Shown one piece after another: positions 15,680 to 24,713 of a DNA stretch of 64,000 nucleotides. Position 1 is the first letter of the stretch; each line of letters begins with the position of its first letter. The stretch is from Streptomyces olivaceoviridis (GTDB lineage Bacteria > Actinomycetota > Actinomycetes > Streptomycetales > Streptomycetaceae). The notes below the pieces were generated by a model. The model saw nothing but the letters and a program-made list of their open reading frames with translations, did not search any database and was not told where the DNA came from. The position numbers and the translations under genes are program-made. The stretch lies in the NCBI RefSeq assembly GCF_014650115.1, contig NZ_BMUI01000018.1, positions 1 through 64,000 on the forward strand, given 5' to 3'.

Positions 15680-16672
15680 ATGGCCACCGTCGAGGACGTG
15701 CGGCGCCTGGCGGTCGCGTTACCGCGCACCGAGGAGCACCTGATCCGGGACCGGGTGAAGTTCCGTGTCGGCCGGATCGTCTACCTGGCGCTGTCCCGGG
15801 ACGAGACCACGCTGGGCTTCGCGTTCCCCAAGGAGGAGCGCGCGGCCCTGGTGGCCTCGGAACCGGAGAAGTTCTCGCTGCCCCGGACCTCCGACCTGCG
15901 CTACAACTGGGCCCAGGCGGCGCTCGCCGCGCTGAGCCTTCCCGAGCTGACCGAACTGGTCACCGACGCCTGGCGCATGTGCGTCCCCGCGAAGGTGGCC
16001 CGCGCCCACCTCGGACCCGACCCCGCGCCGCCCCCGCGCCCGGCCCCGACGCTGGCCGAACTGCGCCTGTCGGCCCAGGTGTTCGCCGCCTACCCGGGCG
16101 TCGACCGCAGCTGGCTGGAGCTGCGCGGGCCGGCCGCTCCCGCCCTCGACCTCGGCGACCCGGCCGGCCGCACGGCCCTGCACCGCTGGCTCAACACCTG
16201 GGGGTGCAGGCTCCCTTACCCGCGGGAGGGCGAACCGTACCCGCTCGGGGAGGGGCTGGCCGCGTGGACGGACAGCCACCCCCTGCCCGACACACCGCTC
16301 CCCGACCTGACCGACCCCGAGATCGACACCGTGGCCACCGCGTACGAGGAACTCGCCCGGCTTCCGGTCAGATTCGGGCCCCGGCCCCGGTCCCTCGGCC
16401 CGACGGCCGCCGCGAAGGCGCTCTACGCGCTGCGCCCGCACACCGTCATGCCGTGGGACGCGGCCATCGCCACCGAGCTGTACGGCGCCCGGGACGGCGC
16501 CGCCTTCGCCCGCCACCTGCGCACCGGCAGGGCCTGGGCACGGGCCGCCCTCGCCGAGAGCGGACTGAGCGCCGACGCGCTCGTCGCCGACCTCGGCCGG
16601 CCCGCCGTCACCCTCGCCAAGGTCCTCGACGAACACCTGTACGTGACCATCACCCGCCGCACGGCGGGCTGA
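15680..16672 (+). CDS. MmcQ/YjbR-domain protein fused to an uncharacterised C-terminal domain, TTA codon
   Basis: Residues 1-~115 are a YjbR/MmcQ (CyaY-like) domain: MATVEDVRRLAVALPRTEEH, then LSRDETTLGFAFPKEERAAL and LVTDAWRMCVPAKVARAH. After a Pro-rich linker, residues ~130-330 form a second domain (TLAELRLSAQVFAAYPGVD through SLGPTAAAKALYALRPH and MPWDAAIATELYG) that I do not recognise. YjbR proteins are usually ~120 residues, so the fusion is unusual. Codon 14 is TTA (15719-15721), the rare leucine codon read by the bldA tRNA, which would tie expression to development. AAGGAGAG precedes the ATG. It lies in the cluster operon after ATP-grasp 3. No catalytic function is proposed. Confidence 0.8.
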   Translation: MATVEDVRRLAVALPRTEEHLIRDRVKFRVGRIVYLALSRDETTLGFAFPKEERAALVASEPEKFSLPRTSDLRYNWAQAALAALSLPELTELVTDAWRMCVPAKVARAHLGPDPAPPPRPAPTLAELRLSAQVFAAYPGVDRSWLELRGPAAPALDLGDPAGRTALHRWLNTWGCRLPYPREGEPYPLGEGLAAWTDSHPLPDTPLPDLTDPEIDTVATAYEELARLPVRFGPRPRSLGPTAAAKALYALRPHTVMPWDAAIATELYGARDGAAFARHLRTGRAWARAALAESGLSADALVADLGRPAVTLAKVLDEHLYVTITRRTAG

Positions 16673-16791
16673 CCGTACGCCCGAGTCGTCCGAATACCGC
16701 CCCTGTTCCGACCCCCCGTGCAACGATCCGTCGCGATCGTCACCCGAACCGCGGCACAGAGCTGTGCCGACCACGAAAGGCACCGAGAACC

Positions 16792-17628
16792 ATGACAGTT
16801 GACCAGAGCACCACGGACAAGGCGCGGCGGCTGCGCGCGCTCGGCTCCGAGTCCGTCCTCGTGCTGCCCAACGCCTGGGACGCGGGCAGCGCCGCCGTGA
16901 TGGCCGCCGCCGGTGCCCAGGCGATCGCCACGACCAGCGGTGGTGTCGCCTGGTCCCTCGGCAGGGGCGACGGCGAGCAGGCCGACCGGGACGAGATGCT
17001 CGCGGCTGCCGCGCGCATCGCCGCCGTGGTCGACGTCCCGGTCACCGTGGACATCGAGAGCGGCTACGGCGCGGCCCCGGACGAGGTGGCGAAGACGGTC
17101 ACCGCGGTGGTCGCCGCCGGAGCGGTGGGCATCAACCTGGAGGACTCCAAGGCCCCCGGCGGCCCGCTGTTCACCCCCGAGGAGCAGGCGGAGCGGATCG
17201 CGGCGGCGCGCGCCGCCGCGACCGCGGCCGGGCTGCCCGAGCTGGTCGTCAACGCCCGTACGGACGTGTACCTGTTCGGCATCGGCGAGGAGTCCGGCCG
17301 GCTGGAGGACGTGCTGACCCGCGCCGCCGCCTACGAGCGGGCGGGTGCCGACGGCATCTTCGTGCCCGGCCTGCTGGACCTGGCCGTCCTCGGCGAGCTG
17401 ACCGCCCGCTCCCCGCTGCCGGTGAACGCCATGGCCGGTCCCGGCGGACCCGGCGTGGCCGAGCTGGCCAAGGCCGGGGTGCGCCGCGTCAGCGTCGGCA
17501 CCGCGGTCGCCCAGGCCGCGTACACGGCGGCCCGCCGCGCCACCCTGGAACTCCTCGGCTCCGGCACCTACGAGGAACTGGCCGACTCGTTGGACTTCTT
17601 CCAGATGAACGGCCTCTTCAGCGCCTGA
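16792..17628 (+). CDS. Isocitrate lyase/phosphoenolpyruvate mutase superfamily protein
   Basis: A 278-residue TIM-barrel protein of the PEP mutase/isocitrate lyase superfamily. Metal-binding and strand motifs include VLPNAWDAGSAAVM, PVTVDIESGYG, VGINLEDSKAPGG and LVVNARTDVYLFG. The KKCGH motif of true isocitrate lyases is absent, and the protein is short, so carbon-carbon lyase or C-P chemistry cannot be assigned; oxaloacetate decarboxylase or 2-methylisocitrate-lyase-like activity is possible. It is 119 bp after the YjbR fusion gene and is the last gene of this strand before a strong hairpin. It may be the right end of the cluster or a neighbouring metabolic gene. Confidence 0.8.
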   Translation: MTVDQSTTDKARRLRALGSESVLVLPNAWDAGSAAVMAAAGAQAIATTSGGVAWSLGRGDGEQADRDEMLAAAARIAAVVDVPVTVDIESGYGAAPDEVAKTVTAVVAAGAVGINLEDSKAPGGPLFTPEEQAERIAAARAAATAAGLPELVVNARTDVYLFGIGEESGRLEDVLTRAAAYERAGADGIFVPGLLDLAVLGELTARSPLPVNAMAGPGGPGVAELAKAGVRRVSVGTAVAQAAYTAARRATLELLGSGTYEELADSLDFFQMNGLFSA

Positions 17629-17633
17629 GCACG

Positions 17634-17668
17634 GCGGGGGGCCGGTGCCGGCCGCACCGGCCCCCCGC
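17634..17668. terminator. Bidirectional GC-rich terminator
   Basis: A perfect 15-bp stem: GCGGGGGGCCGGTGC at 17634-17648 pairs with GCACCGGCCCCCCGC at 17654-17668, loop CGGCC. It lies between the convergent stop codons at 17628 and 17678 and ends the biosynthetic operon. Confidence 0.85.
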
Positions 17669-17677
17669 GCGGAACCC

Positions 17678-19327
17678 TCAGCCCCTCCGCGTCCAGCGCG
17701 CGACGACCTGGTCCAGCACGTCGAGCGGCAGCGCGCCGCCGCCGAGCACCAGGTCGTGGAAGGCACGTATGTCGAAGGCCGGCCCCAGTTCCCGGGCCGC
17801 GCGCGTGCGCAACCGCTGGATCTCCAGCCGGCCGGTCATGTACGACAGCGCCTGACCGGGCCACTCGATGTAGCGGTCGGTCTCGTTCTGGATCTCCGTC
17901 TCGGACAGCACCGTGTGCTCCCGCAAGTACGCCACCGCCTGCTCGCGCGTCCAGCCGAAGTGGTGCAGCCCGGTGTCGACGACCAGGCGGGCGGCGCGCA
18001 GCGAGTCCATCGCCAGCATCCCCAACCGGGCCAGCGGGCCCGAGTACAGCCCCATCTCGTCGGCGAGCCGCTCCGCGTACAGCCCCCAGCCCTCGATGTA
18101 TGCGTTGATCCAGGCGATCCGGCGCAGCCGCGGCAGCCCGGTCAGCTCCTGGGCGAGGGAGAGCTGGACGTGGTGGCCGGGCACCGCCTCGTGGAAGGCG
18201 GTGGCCTCGGCGAGCACCCGCGAACGCTCCGTGGGCCGCTCGGTGTTGGCGTGGTACGTTCCCGGCCGCGAACCGTCCAGCGCGGCCGGCATGTACCAGG
18301 CCAGGGGCGCGCCCGGCGCCTCGGTGCCCTCCAGCGCACAGGGCAGGGCGGGCAGCCGCCCGAAGCGCCGGGGAGCGGCCAGCTCGGCCCGGGCGATCGC
18401 CGTACGGGCGGCCCCGAGCATCTCCTGCGCGCCGCTCCACCGCAGCCGGGTGTCCGTACGCAGCCGCTCCCGCACCTCGGCCGGGGTCGGCGCGCCGCCG
18501 AAGGCCAGTGCTCCGACGGGCACGTACTCCCGCTCGATGTGGGCGAGCAGCTCCACCCCGGTGTCGTGCAGCTCCTTGGGCGAGCGGCCGGTGGTGGTGT
18601 GGACGCGGGCCAGGGTGGCGTAGTGCTCCTCCCCGTCGGGCAGGTGGCACAGTCCCGGGCGCTCCGGGGACCGCCCCGGGGAGGCGAGGTCCGTGCGCAG
18701 TGCCTCGCGGTAGGCGGCGAAGGCCGGGCGCACCCGCTCGTCGACCAGCCGGTCCCGTTCGGCGTGGTGACGGGTGCGCAGCGGCACCGCGCGCAGCGGG
18801 TCCCCGGCGGGGTCGGCGAGGTAGGCGTCGAGCCGGGCCACCGCCGTGCGGACCCGCTCGGCGACGGGCAGCCGTCCCGCCCGCAGGCCCTCCCGGTGCC
18901 GCTCGGCCGCCTTCGCCAGGTACTCGGGCACCGCCGCCAGCCGTTCCAGGTGACCCCGCTCCTGTTCCTCGTCCGCCGGACGCACCGCGGGCAGGGAGCC
19001 CAGCAGCCGGCCGAGGGGGGAGTTCTGGTAGTCGGCGACGGTGTGTTCGATCAGCCGTGTCCCCAGCCGGTCGGCGACGGCCCGCGCCTGCTGCACCACC
19101 ACGGCCCGGGTCACCTCCTCGGCGGCGTCCGCGACCGGCGCGCGGGCGGCCCGCTCGGCCAGCCGCGCCGCCTCACCGGCCAGGGCCTCCTGCGCCTGCC
19201 GTGACGGGTCGGCGAGCCGTCCGAGCGTCTCCGGGCACCCTTCGAGCGCGTCGTCCAGCGGGTCCTCGGCGGCGATCAGGCCGACGGCCTCCTCGGCGAG
19301 GCCGGCGACGGGGGTGGGAGTGGTCAT
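17678..19327 (-). CDS. DUF885-family (gluzincin-like) metallopeptidase homologue
   Basis: A 549-residue DUF885 protein. The zinc-binding motif typical of this family is seen as FHEAVPGHHVQLSLAQE near residue 340-355, followed by the conserved INAYIEGWGLYAERLADEMG. No signal peptide is evident, so it is probably cytoplasmic. The start at 19327 has AGGAGA upstream and overlaps the stop of the upstream regulator gene as ATGA, so translation is coupled. The family is widespread in actinobacteria and its substrates are largely unknown; peptidase activity is inferred from the motif. The coupling to an NB-ARC regulator may reflect a functional link. Confidence 0.85.
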   Translation of the reverse strand: MTTPTPVAGLAEEAVGLIAAEDPLDDALEGCPETLGRLADPSRQAQEALAGEAARLAERAARAPVADAAEEVTRAVVVQQARAVADRLGTRLIEHTVADYQNSPLGRLLGSLPAVRPADEEQERGHLERLAAVPEYLAKAAERHREGLRAGRLPVAERVRTAVARLDAYLADPAGDPLRAVPLRTRHHAERDRLVDERVRPAFAAYREALRTDLASPGRSPERPGLCHLPDGEEHYATLARVHTTTGRSPKELHDTGVELLAHIEREYVPVGALAFGGAPTPAEVRERLRTDTRLRWSGAQEMLGAARTAIARAELAAPRRFGRLPALPCALEGTEAPGAPLAWYMPAALDGSRPGTYHANTERPTERSRVLAEATAFHEAVPGHHVQLSLAQELTGLPRLRRIAWINAYIEGWGLYAERLADEMGLYSGPLARLGMLAMDSLRAARLVVDTGLHHFGWTREQAVAYLREHTVLSETEIQNETDRYIEWPGQALSYMTGRLEIQRLRTRAARELGPAFDIRAFHDLVLGGGALPLDVLDQVVARWTRRG

Positions 19328-20805
19328 GCTGGGGTCTCCTGTGTCATGGCGGGGAAGGGGTGTGCCGCGCCCGGTGCGGGCCGATCGCTGCGCGGACGGT
19401 GCCAGGCGGGCTCCGGGCCGTCCGCCGTGGCAGCCGCCCGGGCCAGCGCGAACTGCCTTACCAGCGGCGGCAGTCCGTACTGCCCGGGGACGTCGGTACG
19501 CTCCAGCAGCCCGCTGTCGACCACGGTTTCGAGGACGTCCTCCACCGTTTCCACCGTTTCCACCGGCTCTCGCGGCAGCTCCGGCGCGTGCGCGAGGGCG
19601 GTGGACGGGGTGCGGATCACCCCGTCCACGGCAGGTGCCGCCCCCGTCGCCGCGAACCGGTGCAGCAGGAGCCGGGCCGGGGGAGTGAGACGGCGGTAGG
19701 CGTCCTCGTAGCGCTCGGTGAGACTCTCGTCGCCCACCCGCAGCCGGCCGGACAGCCCGTCGGCGGCGAGGAGTTCGGCGACCGCCTCGGCGAGGAAGGC
19801 CTCCGGGCGCGCGGCCAGACGCCGGCCGGCGAGGGTGAGGGCGAGCGGCAGGTCGCCGCACGCCTCCGCGAGCAGCAGACCCGCCCGCGGGGCACCGGCC
19901 AGCCGTTCCGCGCCGACGATCCCCGCGAGCAGGTCCATCGACTCGTCCCGGCCGAGGACGGGCAGCGCCAGCCGCCGTACCCCGTCGAGGCCGAGCAGCC
20001 GGGACCGCGCGGTGACCACGATCCTGCTGTGGGGCGCGGCCACGAGCAGGTCGCGCACCTGGCGTTCCTGGAGCGTGCCGTCGAGCACGACCAGCAGGCG
20101 CCGCTCGTACAGCACCGAGCGGTACAGCCCGATGCGCTGCGCGGGATCGTCCGGGATGAGCTCGGGCGCGATGCCGAGGGACCGCAGCATCCCGCCCGCG
20201 ATGCCCGGGGCGTCCTTGCGCCCGTCGGCGGCTGCGCCGAGGCTGACGTACACCTGCCCGTCCGGCAGGTCCGCGGCCAGCTCGTGGGCCAGTCGCAGCG
20301 CGAGCGCGGACTTGCCCACTCCGGTCGGTCCGTGGATGACCAGCGGCGGGACGGGGCCGGCACCCGCCGCCGTCAGCGCGCGTGCCTCACCCAGCTCCCG
20401 GCCCCGGCCGGCCAGCGGACGCGGTTCCATCGGGAGCTGGGCCGGTACGGGCAGCAGTGCCCGTACCGCGGCGGCCCGCAGCCGCGGTTCCGGTGCCTGC
20501 TGCGCCGGCTTGACGGCCGGCCCCGGCCCGTCGCCCGCCCGGCCCGCCGCCGCCCGCCAGCGCCGCTCCCAGGTCGCCCGGTCCCCGCCGCAGGCCTCGG
20601 CGAAAGCGAGGGCCACCTGGAGGGTGGGCAGCCGGTGACCGGCCGCGGCGTCCGAGAGCACCGAGGCCGAGAACAGCGCACGCCTCGCCAGCTCCCGGTA
20701 GCTGGGGGAGCCCGCCGCGACCCGGAGCCGGCGCAGCTCCAGGGCGAAGGCGGTGGCCGGTCCGGCGTCCGGCGCCAGCGGTTTCTCCGGTCTGCCCACG
20801 CTCAT
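19324..20805 (-). CDS. XRE-type HTH regulator with NB-ARC ATPase domain
   Basis: About 493 residues. An N-terminal helix-turn-helix (ELRRLRVAAGSPSYRELARR to LSDAAAGHRLPTLQVALAFA, residues ~20-75) is followed by an NB-ARC/AAA ATPase with Walker A GPTGVGKSALALRL, a LLVVLDG Walker B and RIVVTARSRLLGL sensor segment. The C-terminal region is short and winged-helix-like, without the TPR tail of AfsR-type proteins. AAGGAG lies only 1 nt from the ATG at 20805 but 7 nt from a GTG at 20799, so the latter may be the true start. It is transcribed divergently from the AfsR-type gene across a 617-bp repeat-rich gap. It may regulate the cluster or its neighbours, but no target is visible. Confidence 0.8.
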   Translation of the reverse strand: MSVGRPEKPLAPDAGPATAFALELRRLRVAAGSPSYRELARRALFSASVLSDAAAGHRLPTLQVALAFAEACGGDRATWERRWRAAAGRAGDGPGPAVKPAQQAPEPRLRAAAVRALLPVPAQLPMEPRPLAGRGRELGEARALTAAGAGPVPPLVIHGPTGVGKSALALRLAHELAADLPDGQVYVSLGAAADGRKDAPGIAGGMLRSLGIAPELIPDDPAQRIGLYRSVLYERRLLVVLDGTLQERQVRDLLVAAPHSRIVVTARSRLLGLDGVRRLALPVLGRDESMDLLAGIVGAERLAGAPRAGLLLAEACGDLPLALTLAGRRLAARPEAFLAEAVAELLAADGLSGRLRVGDESLTERYEDAYRRLTPPARLLLHRFAATGAAPAVDGVIRTPSTALAHAPELPREPVETVETVEDVLETVVDSGLLERTDVPGQYGLPPLVRQFALARAAATADGPEPAWHRPRSDRPAPGAAHPFPAMTQETPA

Positions 20806-21422
20806 GCTCCTTGCGATGGTCGGGGGCGGTGTGCCACGGGTTCGCCGCGCGCCCAGCCCTCTCCTGCCTGCCCTCGCAGGGTCCGGCCGGCCGTTCCCGA
20901 TCCCTTCCCCGAGCGGTACCGGACGGTCCCGGAGCCGGCCGGACGGTCCCCGAGCCGTCCGGCCGGGGCGGGCCGGGGCGGGCCGGGGCGGCCCCGGACG
21001 GAAGGCCGTGCACGGCACGGGGTGTTCGCGCCGCCAGGCGTTATGCTTCCGTGGGTTTGGGGGCCCGCCGGGTGAACCGGGGGCATGGGGGGTTGGGGAG
21101 CCGATGGCGGCCGAGCGTGGGCGAAACGGCGTGACGAACGCCGTGGGCAGTGCGGCTGCCGAGTCCCGCCGAGTCCTGCCGGTTGGCCGTGCCCGTCGGG
21201 CGCGGGGCCCGTCCGGTGCCCGCGAGCACCGGACGAGGACGGCGCACGGCCCGTCCTGTGTGCTGTCCGGTCCGCTGGGGGACCCGTCGGGCGGGGACCG
21301 ACTGTGCCTCGGCGGTGCCCTTCGGGAGCGCGTTCCGGCGCTGCCGCCGGTGTCCGCGTGCCTGGTCGCGGTGCCCCGGCCGGCCGGGGCGGCGCGGGAG
21401 GACGGAATCAAGGGGGAGAAGC
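20806..21422. other. Divergent intergenic region, 617 bp, repeat-rich, no gene seen
   Basis: No convincing coding frame. It must hold promoters for the XRE-NB-ARC gene (left) and the AfsR-type gene (right). The middle contains GC-rich direct repeats (20919-20990). Confidence 0.5.
20919..20990. repeat. GC-rich direct repeats in divergent promoter region
   Basis: CCGGACGGTCCCGGAGCCG at 20919-20937 is repeated with one change at 20939-20957 (20-bp period). Directly after it the decamer GGCCGGGGCG occurs three times in a row (20961-20990). Possible operators for either flanking regulator, or simple slippage. Confidence 0.75.
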
Positions 21423-24400
21423 TTGCTGGGACAACATGCCGAAGACCGGCTGCGCTTCAACGTGCTGGGGCCGCTGGAGGTCTGGGCGGGGGAAACCCGG
21501 CTGAGACTCGGCGGACTGGTCCAGGAGCGGGTGCTCGCCACCCTGCTGCTTGAGCCGGGCAGGCTCGTTCCCGTCTCGCGGCTCGTCGAGGCGGCGTGGG
21601 AGGAGGAACCTCCGGCCACCGCGTCGCACCAGGTCCGCAAGGCGGTGGCCGATCTGCGGCGCCGCATACCCGGCGGGAGCCAGGTCGTCATCACCGACGG
21701 CCCCGGCTACCGCGTCGCCGTCCTTGAGGACCAGCTCGACCTGACCGAGTTCACCGTTCTGGTCCGCCGGGCCAGGGCCGCTGCCGAACAGGACCAGACG
21801 CCCCAGGCGGTCGAGGCACTGCGGACCGCCCTGGAACTGTGGCGCGGACCTGTCCTCTCCGATGTCGCCGGCCCGGTGATCTCCGCCGCCGCCGCCGCGC
21901 TGGACGAGCGCCGCCTCGCCGCCGCGGAGCAGCTCTTCGAGCTGTGCCTCGGCCTCGGCCAGGCCGCCGAACTCGTCGCCGACCTGCGCGACCTGACGGC
22001 GAAGTACCCGCTGCGGGAGAACCTGCGCCGGCAGCTGATGCTCGCGCTGTACCGCTCCAGCCGGCAGGCGGAGGCACTGGAGGAGTACGCCCGGGTCCGG
22101 GACCTGCTGGTGGAGGAGCTGGGCATCGACCCGGGCCAGCAACTCACCCAGGTCTACGAGGGGATCCTCCGGGAGAGCCCCGACCTGGCCGCCCCGGAGC
22201 CGCCCGCGCCCCCCGCGCCGGCCGCGCCGGTGCCGGCCCAGGCACCGTGCACCCTGCCCTACGACCTGGCCGACTTCTCCGGCCGCGACCGTGAACAGCG
22301 CGAGCTGCTCGACTGCGCACAGCGGTCCGTCGCCTCCACCCCCGGTATCGTCGCCATCGACGGCATGGGCGGCTGCGGCAAGACGGCCCTGGCCGTGCGC
22401 GTCGCCCACCGGCTGGCCGACGCGTACCCCGATGGCCGGCTCTACATCAACCTGCGCGGTTACACACCGGGCGAGCAGCCCGTGACCTCGGCGGCGGCGC
22501 TCGCCACCCTGCTGCGCGCGCTCGGCATCCCCGGCGACCAGATCCCCGACGACCTGGAGGGCCGGACCGCCGCCTGGCGGGCCGCGCTGACGGGCCGACG
22601 GCTGCTCCTGCTGCTCGACAACGCGGTCGACGCGGCCGACGTCCGCCTCCTCATGCCCCCGTCCCCGGGCTGCCTGGTCCTGGTGACGAGCCGCAGCCGG
22701 CTGCTGGACCTCGACGGGGCGCACTGGACCTCGCTCGACGTCATGTCCGGCGACGACAGCGTGCTGCTGGTGTCGAAGACGCTCGGCGCCGAGCGGGTCG
22801 CGGCGGAACCCGAGGCGTCGGCCGAGCTGGCCCGGCTCTGCGGCCATCTGCCGCTCGCCCTGCGGATCGCCACCGCCCGGCTGCGCAACCGGCCGCGCTG
22901 GACGGTCGGTTACCTGGTGGACCGGCTGTGCGACGAGACGCGCCGGCTCGACGAACTGAGCCTGGGCGAACGGAGCGTGGCGGCCACCCTGCGCCTGTCG
23001 TACCAGACGATGGCGGCGCAATCCCGCGTCGCCTTCCGGCTGCTGGCGCTGCACCCCGGCTCCGACATCGACGTCCACTCGGCCGCGGCCCTCCTGGGCA
23101 CGGACACCCGTGACGCCGAGGACATCCTTGAGCACATGCTCGACGTCCACCTGCTCCAGCAGCCGGACGTGGGCCTGTACGCCTTCCACGACCTCGTGCG
23201 CAGCTTCGCGCTCAGCCTGCGCGGACCGGCCACGGAACAGGAGGACCACGCCGCGGTCGGGCGGCTGCTCGCCTACTACCTCACGGCCACCGAGCGGGCC
23301 TGCGACGTCCTCTTCCCCGGGCGGCGCCGCCGTCCGACCGGTCTGCCGGCCACCGGGGCGGAGCTGCCGGACCTGGGTGACGCCCACCGGGCCCTGACCT
23401 GGTTCACGCGGGAACACACCGCGCTCAGCGGCGCCGTCGCCCTGGCCCGGACGCACGGGCACGACCGCCACGCGGTGTGGCTGACCCGCGACGTGGTCTT
23501 CTACCTCAACGCCCGCGGCCACATCAGCGAGTTCCGCGACCTGAGCCGCAGCGCGGTCGACGTCGCCCGCCGGCTCGGCGATCTGGTGCTGCTCGCGGTG
23601 AGCCTGTCCAACCTGGGGGTCGCCTGCTGGAAGCTGGGCCGCTTCGAGGAGGGCGTGGAAGTGGCCCGGGAGGCGCTGGAGGTGGCCACCGAGCTCGGTG
23701 ACCGGGACACCGAGGCCCACTCGGAGTCCACCCTCGGCCTGCTCAACAGCGTGCTCGGCCGTTTCGACGAGGCCCTGCCGCACCTGGTCCGGGCCGTCGA
23801 CCTCGGCCGGGAGCTGGGGAACGCGCGCTCGGAGTCCGAGAGCCTGACCATTCTCAGCACCCTGTACGAGCAGTGGGGACGGTATCCGGAGGCGGTGGAG
23901 GCGGCACGGCGGGCCGTCGAACTCGACCGGCGACTCGGCAACCGCGAGAACGAGATCGTGTCCGTCACCGACCTCGCCCTCGCGCTGCTGGGCCTGGAGG
24001 AGTACACCGAGGCCCAGCAGTGCCTCGAACGGGCCCGGCGCATCGGCGACCAGACCCACGACCCCGGCAACGTCGGCGTCCTGCTCGCCCTGTCGGCCGA
24101 CGTCCAGCACCGCCTGGGCGACACAACCGACGCCGCGCGCCTCGCGGACCACGCCCTGGAACTCGTCAGGTCGAGCGTGGTGCCGATCCGGCAGGTGAAG
24201 ACCGAGAACATACTCGGCCGGCTGTGCACCCGGCAGGGCGATCCCGCCAAGGCGCTCCACCTGCACACCAGTGCCCTGAAGACCGCTTCGGGCATCGGGT
24301 ACCGGATCGAGGAGGCCCATGCCCTGGCCGGCCTGGCGCGGGCCTGCGAGGCCCTCGGCGACCACGCGGCGGCCCGGCAGCACGCCGGGGCCGCCGCCGG

Positions 24401-24446
24401 GCTCTTCGACACGATGGGCGTACCCGAGATCGGCCGGAGCCGCTGA
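21423..24446 (+). CDS. AfsR/SARP-family transcriptional activator with NB-ARC and TPR domains
   Basis: About 1007 residues with the full AfsR architecture. A winged-helix DNA-binding domain (FNVLGPLEVWAGE... LATLLLEPGRLVPVSRLVEA, residues ~10-95) is followed by a bacterial transcriptional activation domain (~100-245, ending YREGLGID-type VEELGIDPGQQLTQVYEGIL). An NB-ARC ATPase follows with Walker A GMGGCGKTALAVRV (~315) and LLLLLDNAVDA, then a TPR array from ~700 to the end with many LGDR/LGN repeats. I chose the TTG at 21423, preceded by AGGGGGAG at 4 nt, because upstream codons in the frame are not protein-like. SARPs bind heptameric direct repeats and activate secondary metabolism. A tiny exported-peptide gene with 11-bp-spaced repeats lies convergently downstream, and the hydrazine cluster ends about 4 kb to the left. 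Confidence 0.88.
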   Translation: MLGQHAEDRLRFNVLGPLEVWAGETRLRLGGLVQERVLATLLLEPGRLVPVSRLVEAAWEEEPPATASHQVRKAVADLRRRIPGGSQVVITDGPGYRVAVLEDQLDLTEFTVLVRRARAAAEQDQTPQAVEALRTALELWRGPVLSDVAGPVISAAAAALDERRLAAAEQLFELCLGLGQAAELVADLRDLTAKYPLRENLRRQLMLALYRSSRQAEALEEYARVRDLLVEELGIDPGQQLTQVYEGILRESPDLAAPEPPAPPAPAAPVPAQAPCTLPYDLADFSGRDREQRELLDCAQRSVASTPGIVAIDGMGGCGKTALAVRVAHRLADAYPDGRLYINLRGYTPGEQPVTSAAALATLLRALGIPGDQIPDDLEGRTAAWRAALTGRRLLLLLDNAVDAADVRLLMPPSPGCLVLVTSRSRLLDLDGAHWTSLDVMSGDDSVLLVSKTLGAERVAAEPEASAELARLCGHLPLALRIATARLRNRPRWTVGYLVDRLCDETRRLDELSLGERSVAATLRLSYQTMAAQSRVAFRLLALHPGSDIDVHSAAALLGTDTRDAEDILEHMLDVHLLQQPDVGLYAFHDLVRSFALSLRGPATEQEDHAAVGRLLAYYLTATERACDVLFPGRRRRPTGLPATGAELPDLGDAHRALTWFTREHTALSGAVALARTHGHDRHAVWLTRDVVFYLNARGHISEFRDLSRSAVDVARRLGDLVLLAVSLSNLGVACWKLGRFEEGVEVAREALEVATELGDRDTEAHSESTLGLLNSVLGRFDEALPHLVRAVDLGRELGNARSESESLTILSTLYEQWGRYPEAVEAARRAVELDRRLGNRENEIVSVTDLALALLGLEEYTEAQQCLERARRIGDQTHDPGNVGVLLALSADVQHRLGDTTDAARLADHALELVRSSVVPIRQVKTENILGRLCTRQGDPAKALHLHTSALKTASGIGYRIEEAHALAGLARACEALGDHAAARQHAGAAAGLFDTMGVPEIGRSR

Positions 24447-24463
24447 GGCGCCGCGGCGCGCGG

Positions 24464-24492
24464 CTCCCGCACCGGGCTCTGCCGTGCGGGAG
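24464..24492. terminator. Probable terminator between convergent genes
   Basis: CTCCCGCAC (24464-24472) pairs perfectly with GTGCGGGAG (24484-24492), loop 11 nt, between the stop of the AfsR-type gene and the stop of the small peptide gene. Confidence 0.65.
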
Positions 24493-24499
24493 GCGGTGG

Positions 24500-24664
24500 T
24501 CAGCCGGCGGAGGACGCGGTGATGACGGTCGGGCCCTGGTTCTCGGCGGTCACATGGTGCCCGGCCGGCCGGTCGGCCGCCGCGTTGTGCTGGGCCGCCG
24601 CGCCCAGTGCGAACACCAGCGCCACCGCGGCCATCCCGAACAGACCCGCCAGCTTGTCACGCAT
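24500..24664 (-). CDS. 54-residue exported or membrane peptide, unknown
   Basis: MRDKLAGLF followed by a hydrophobic stretch MAAVALVFALGAAAQ and a polar, Ala/His-rich tail. It looks like a secretion signal or single membrane anchor with a ~30-residue exterior part. GGGGGGAC precedes the ATG at 24664, a good ribosome binding site, which supports a real gene. It converges on the AfsR-type gene and has its own promoter region containing repeats of SARP/PHO-box spacing. It is not homologous by eye to AfsS, but the pairing of a large AfsR-type activator with a tiny gene is reminiscent of afsR-afsS. Function unknown. Confidence 0.6.
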   Translation of the reverse strand: MRDKLAGLFGMAAVALVFALGAAAQHNAAADRPAGHHVTAENQGPTVITASSAG

Positions 24665-24713
24665 CGTCTTGTCCCCCCTGTGATGTCCTGTTCTCGACAC
24701 CACTGATGCTGCT

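Noticed and set aside
16792..17628. Phosphonate biosynthesis via PEP mutase
   Set aside because: No phosphonopyruvate decarboxylase or other phosphonate gene nearby and the superfamily is functionally broad.
21150..21422. Longer AfsR-type protein starting upstream
   Set aside because: The upstream translation is Arg/Pro/Gly-rich and not protein-like; a TTG with a good ribosome binding site directly precedes the DNA-binding domain.
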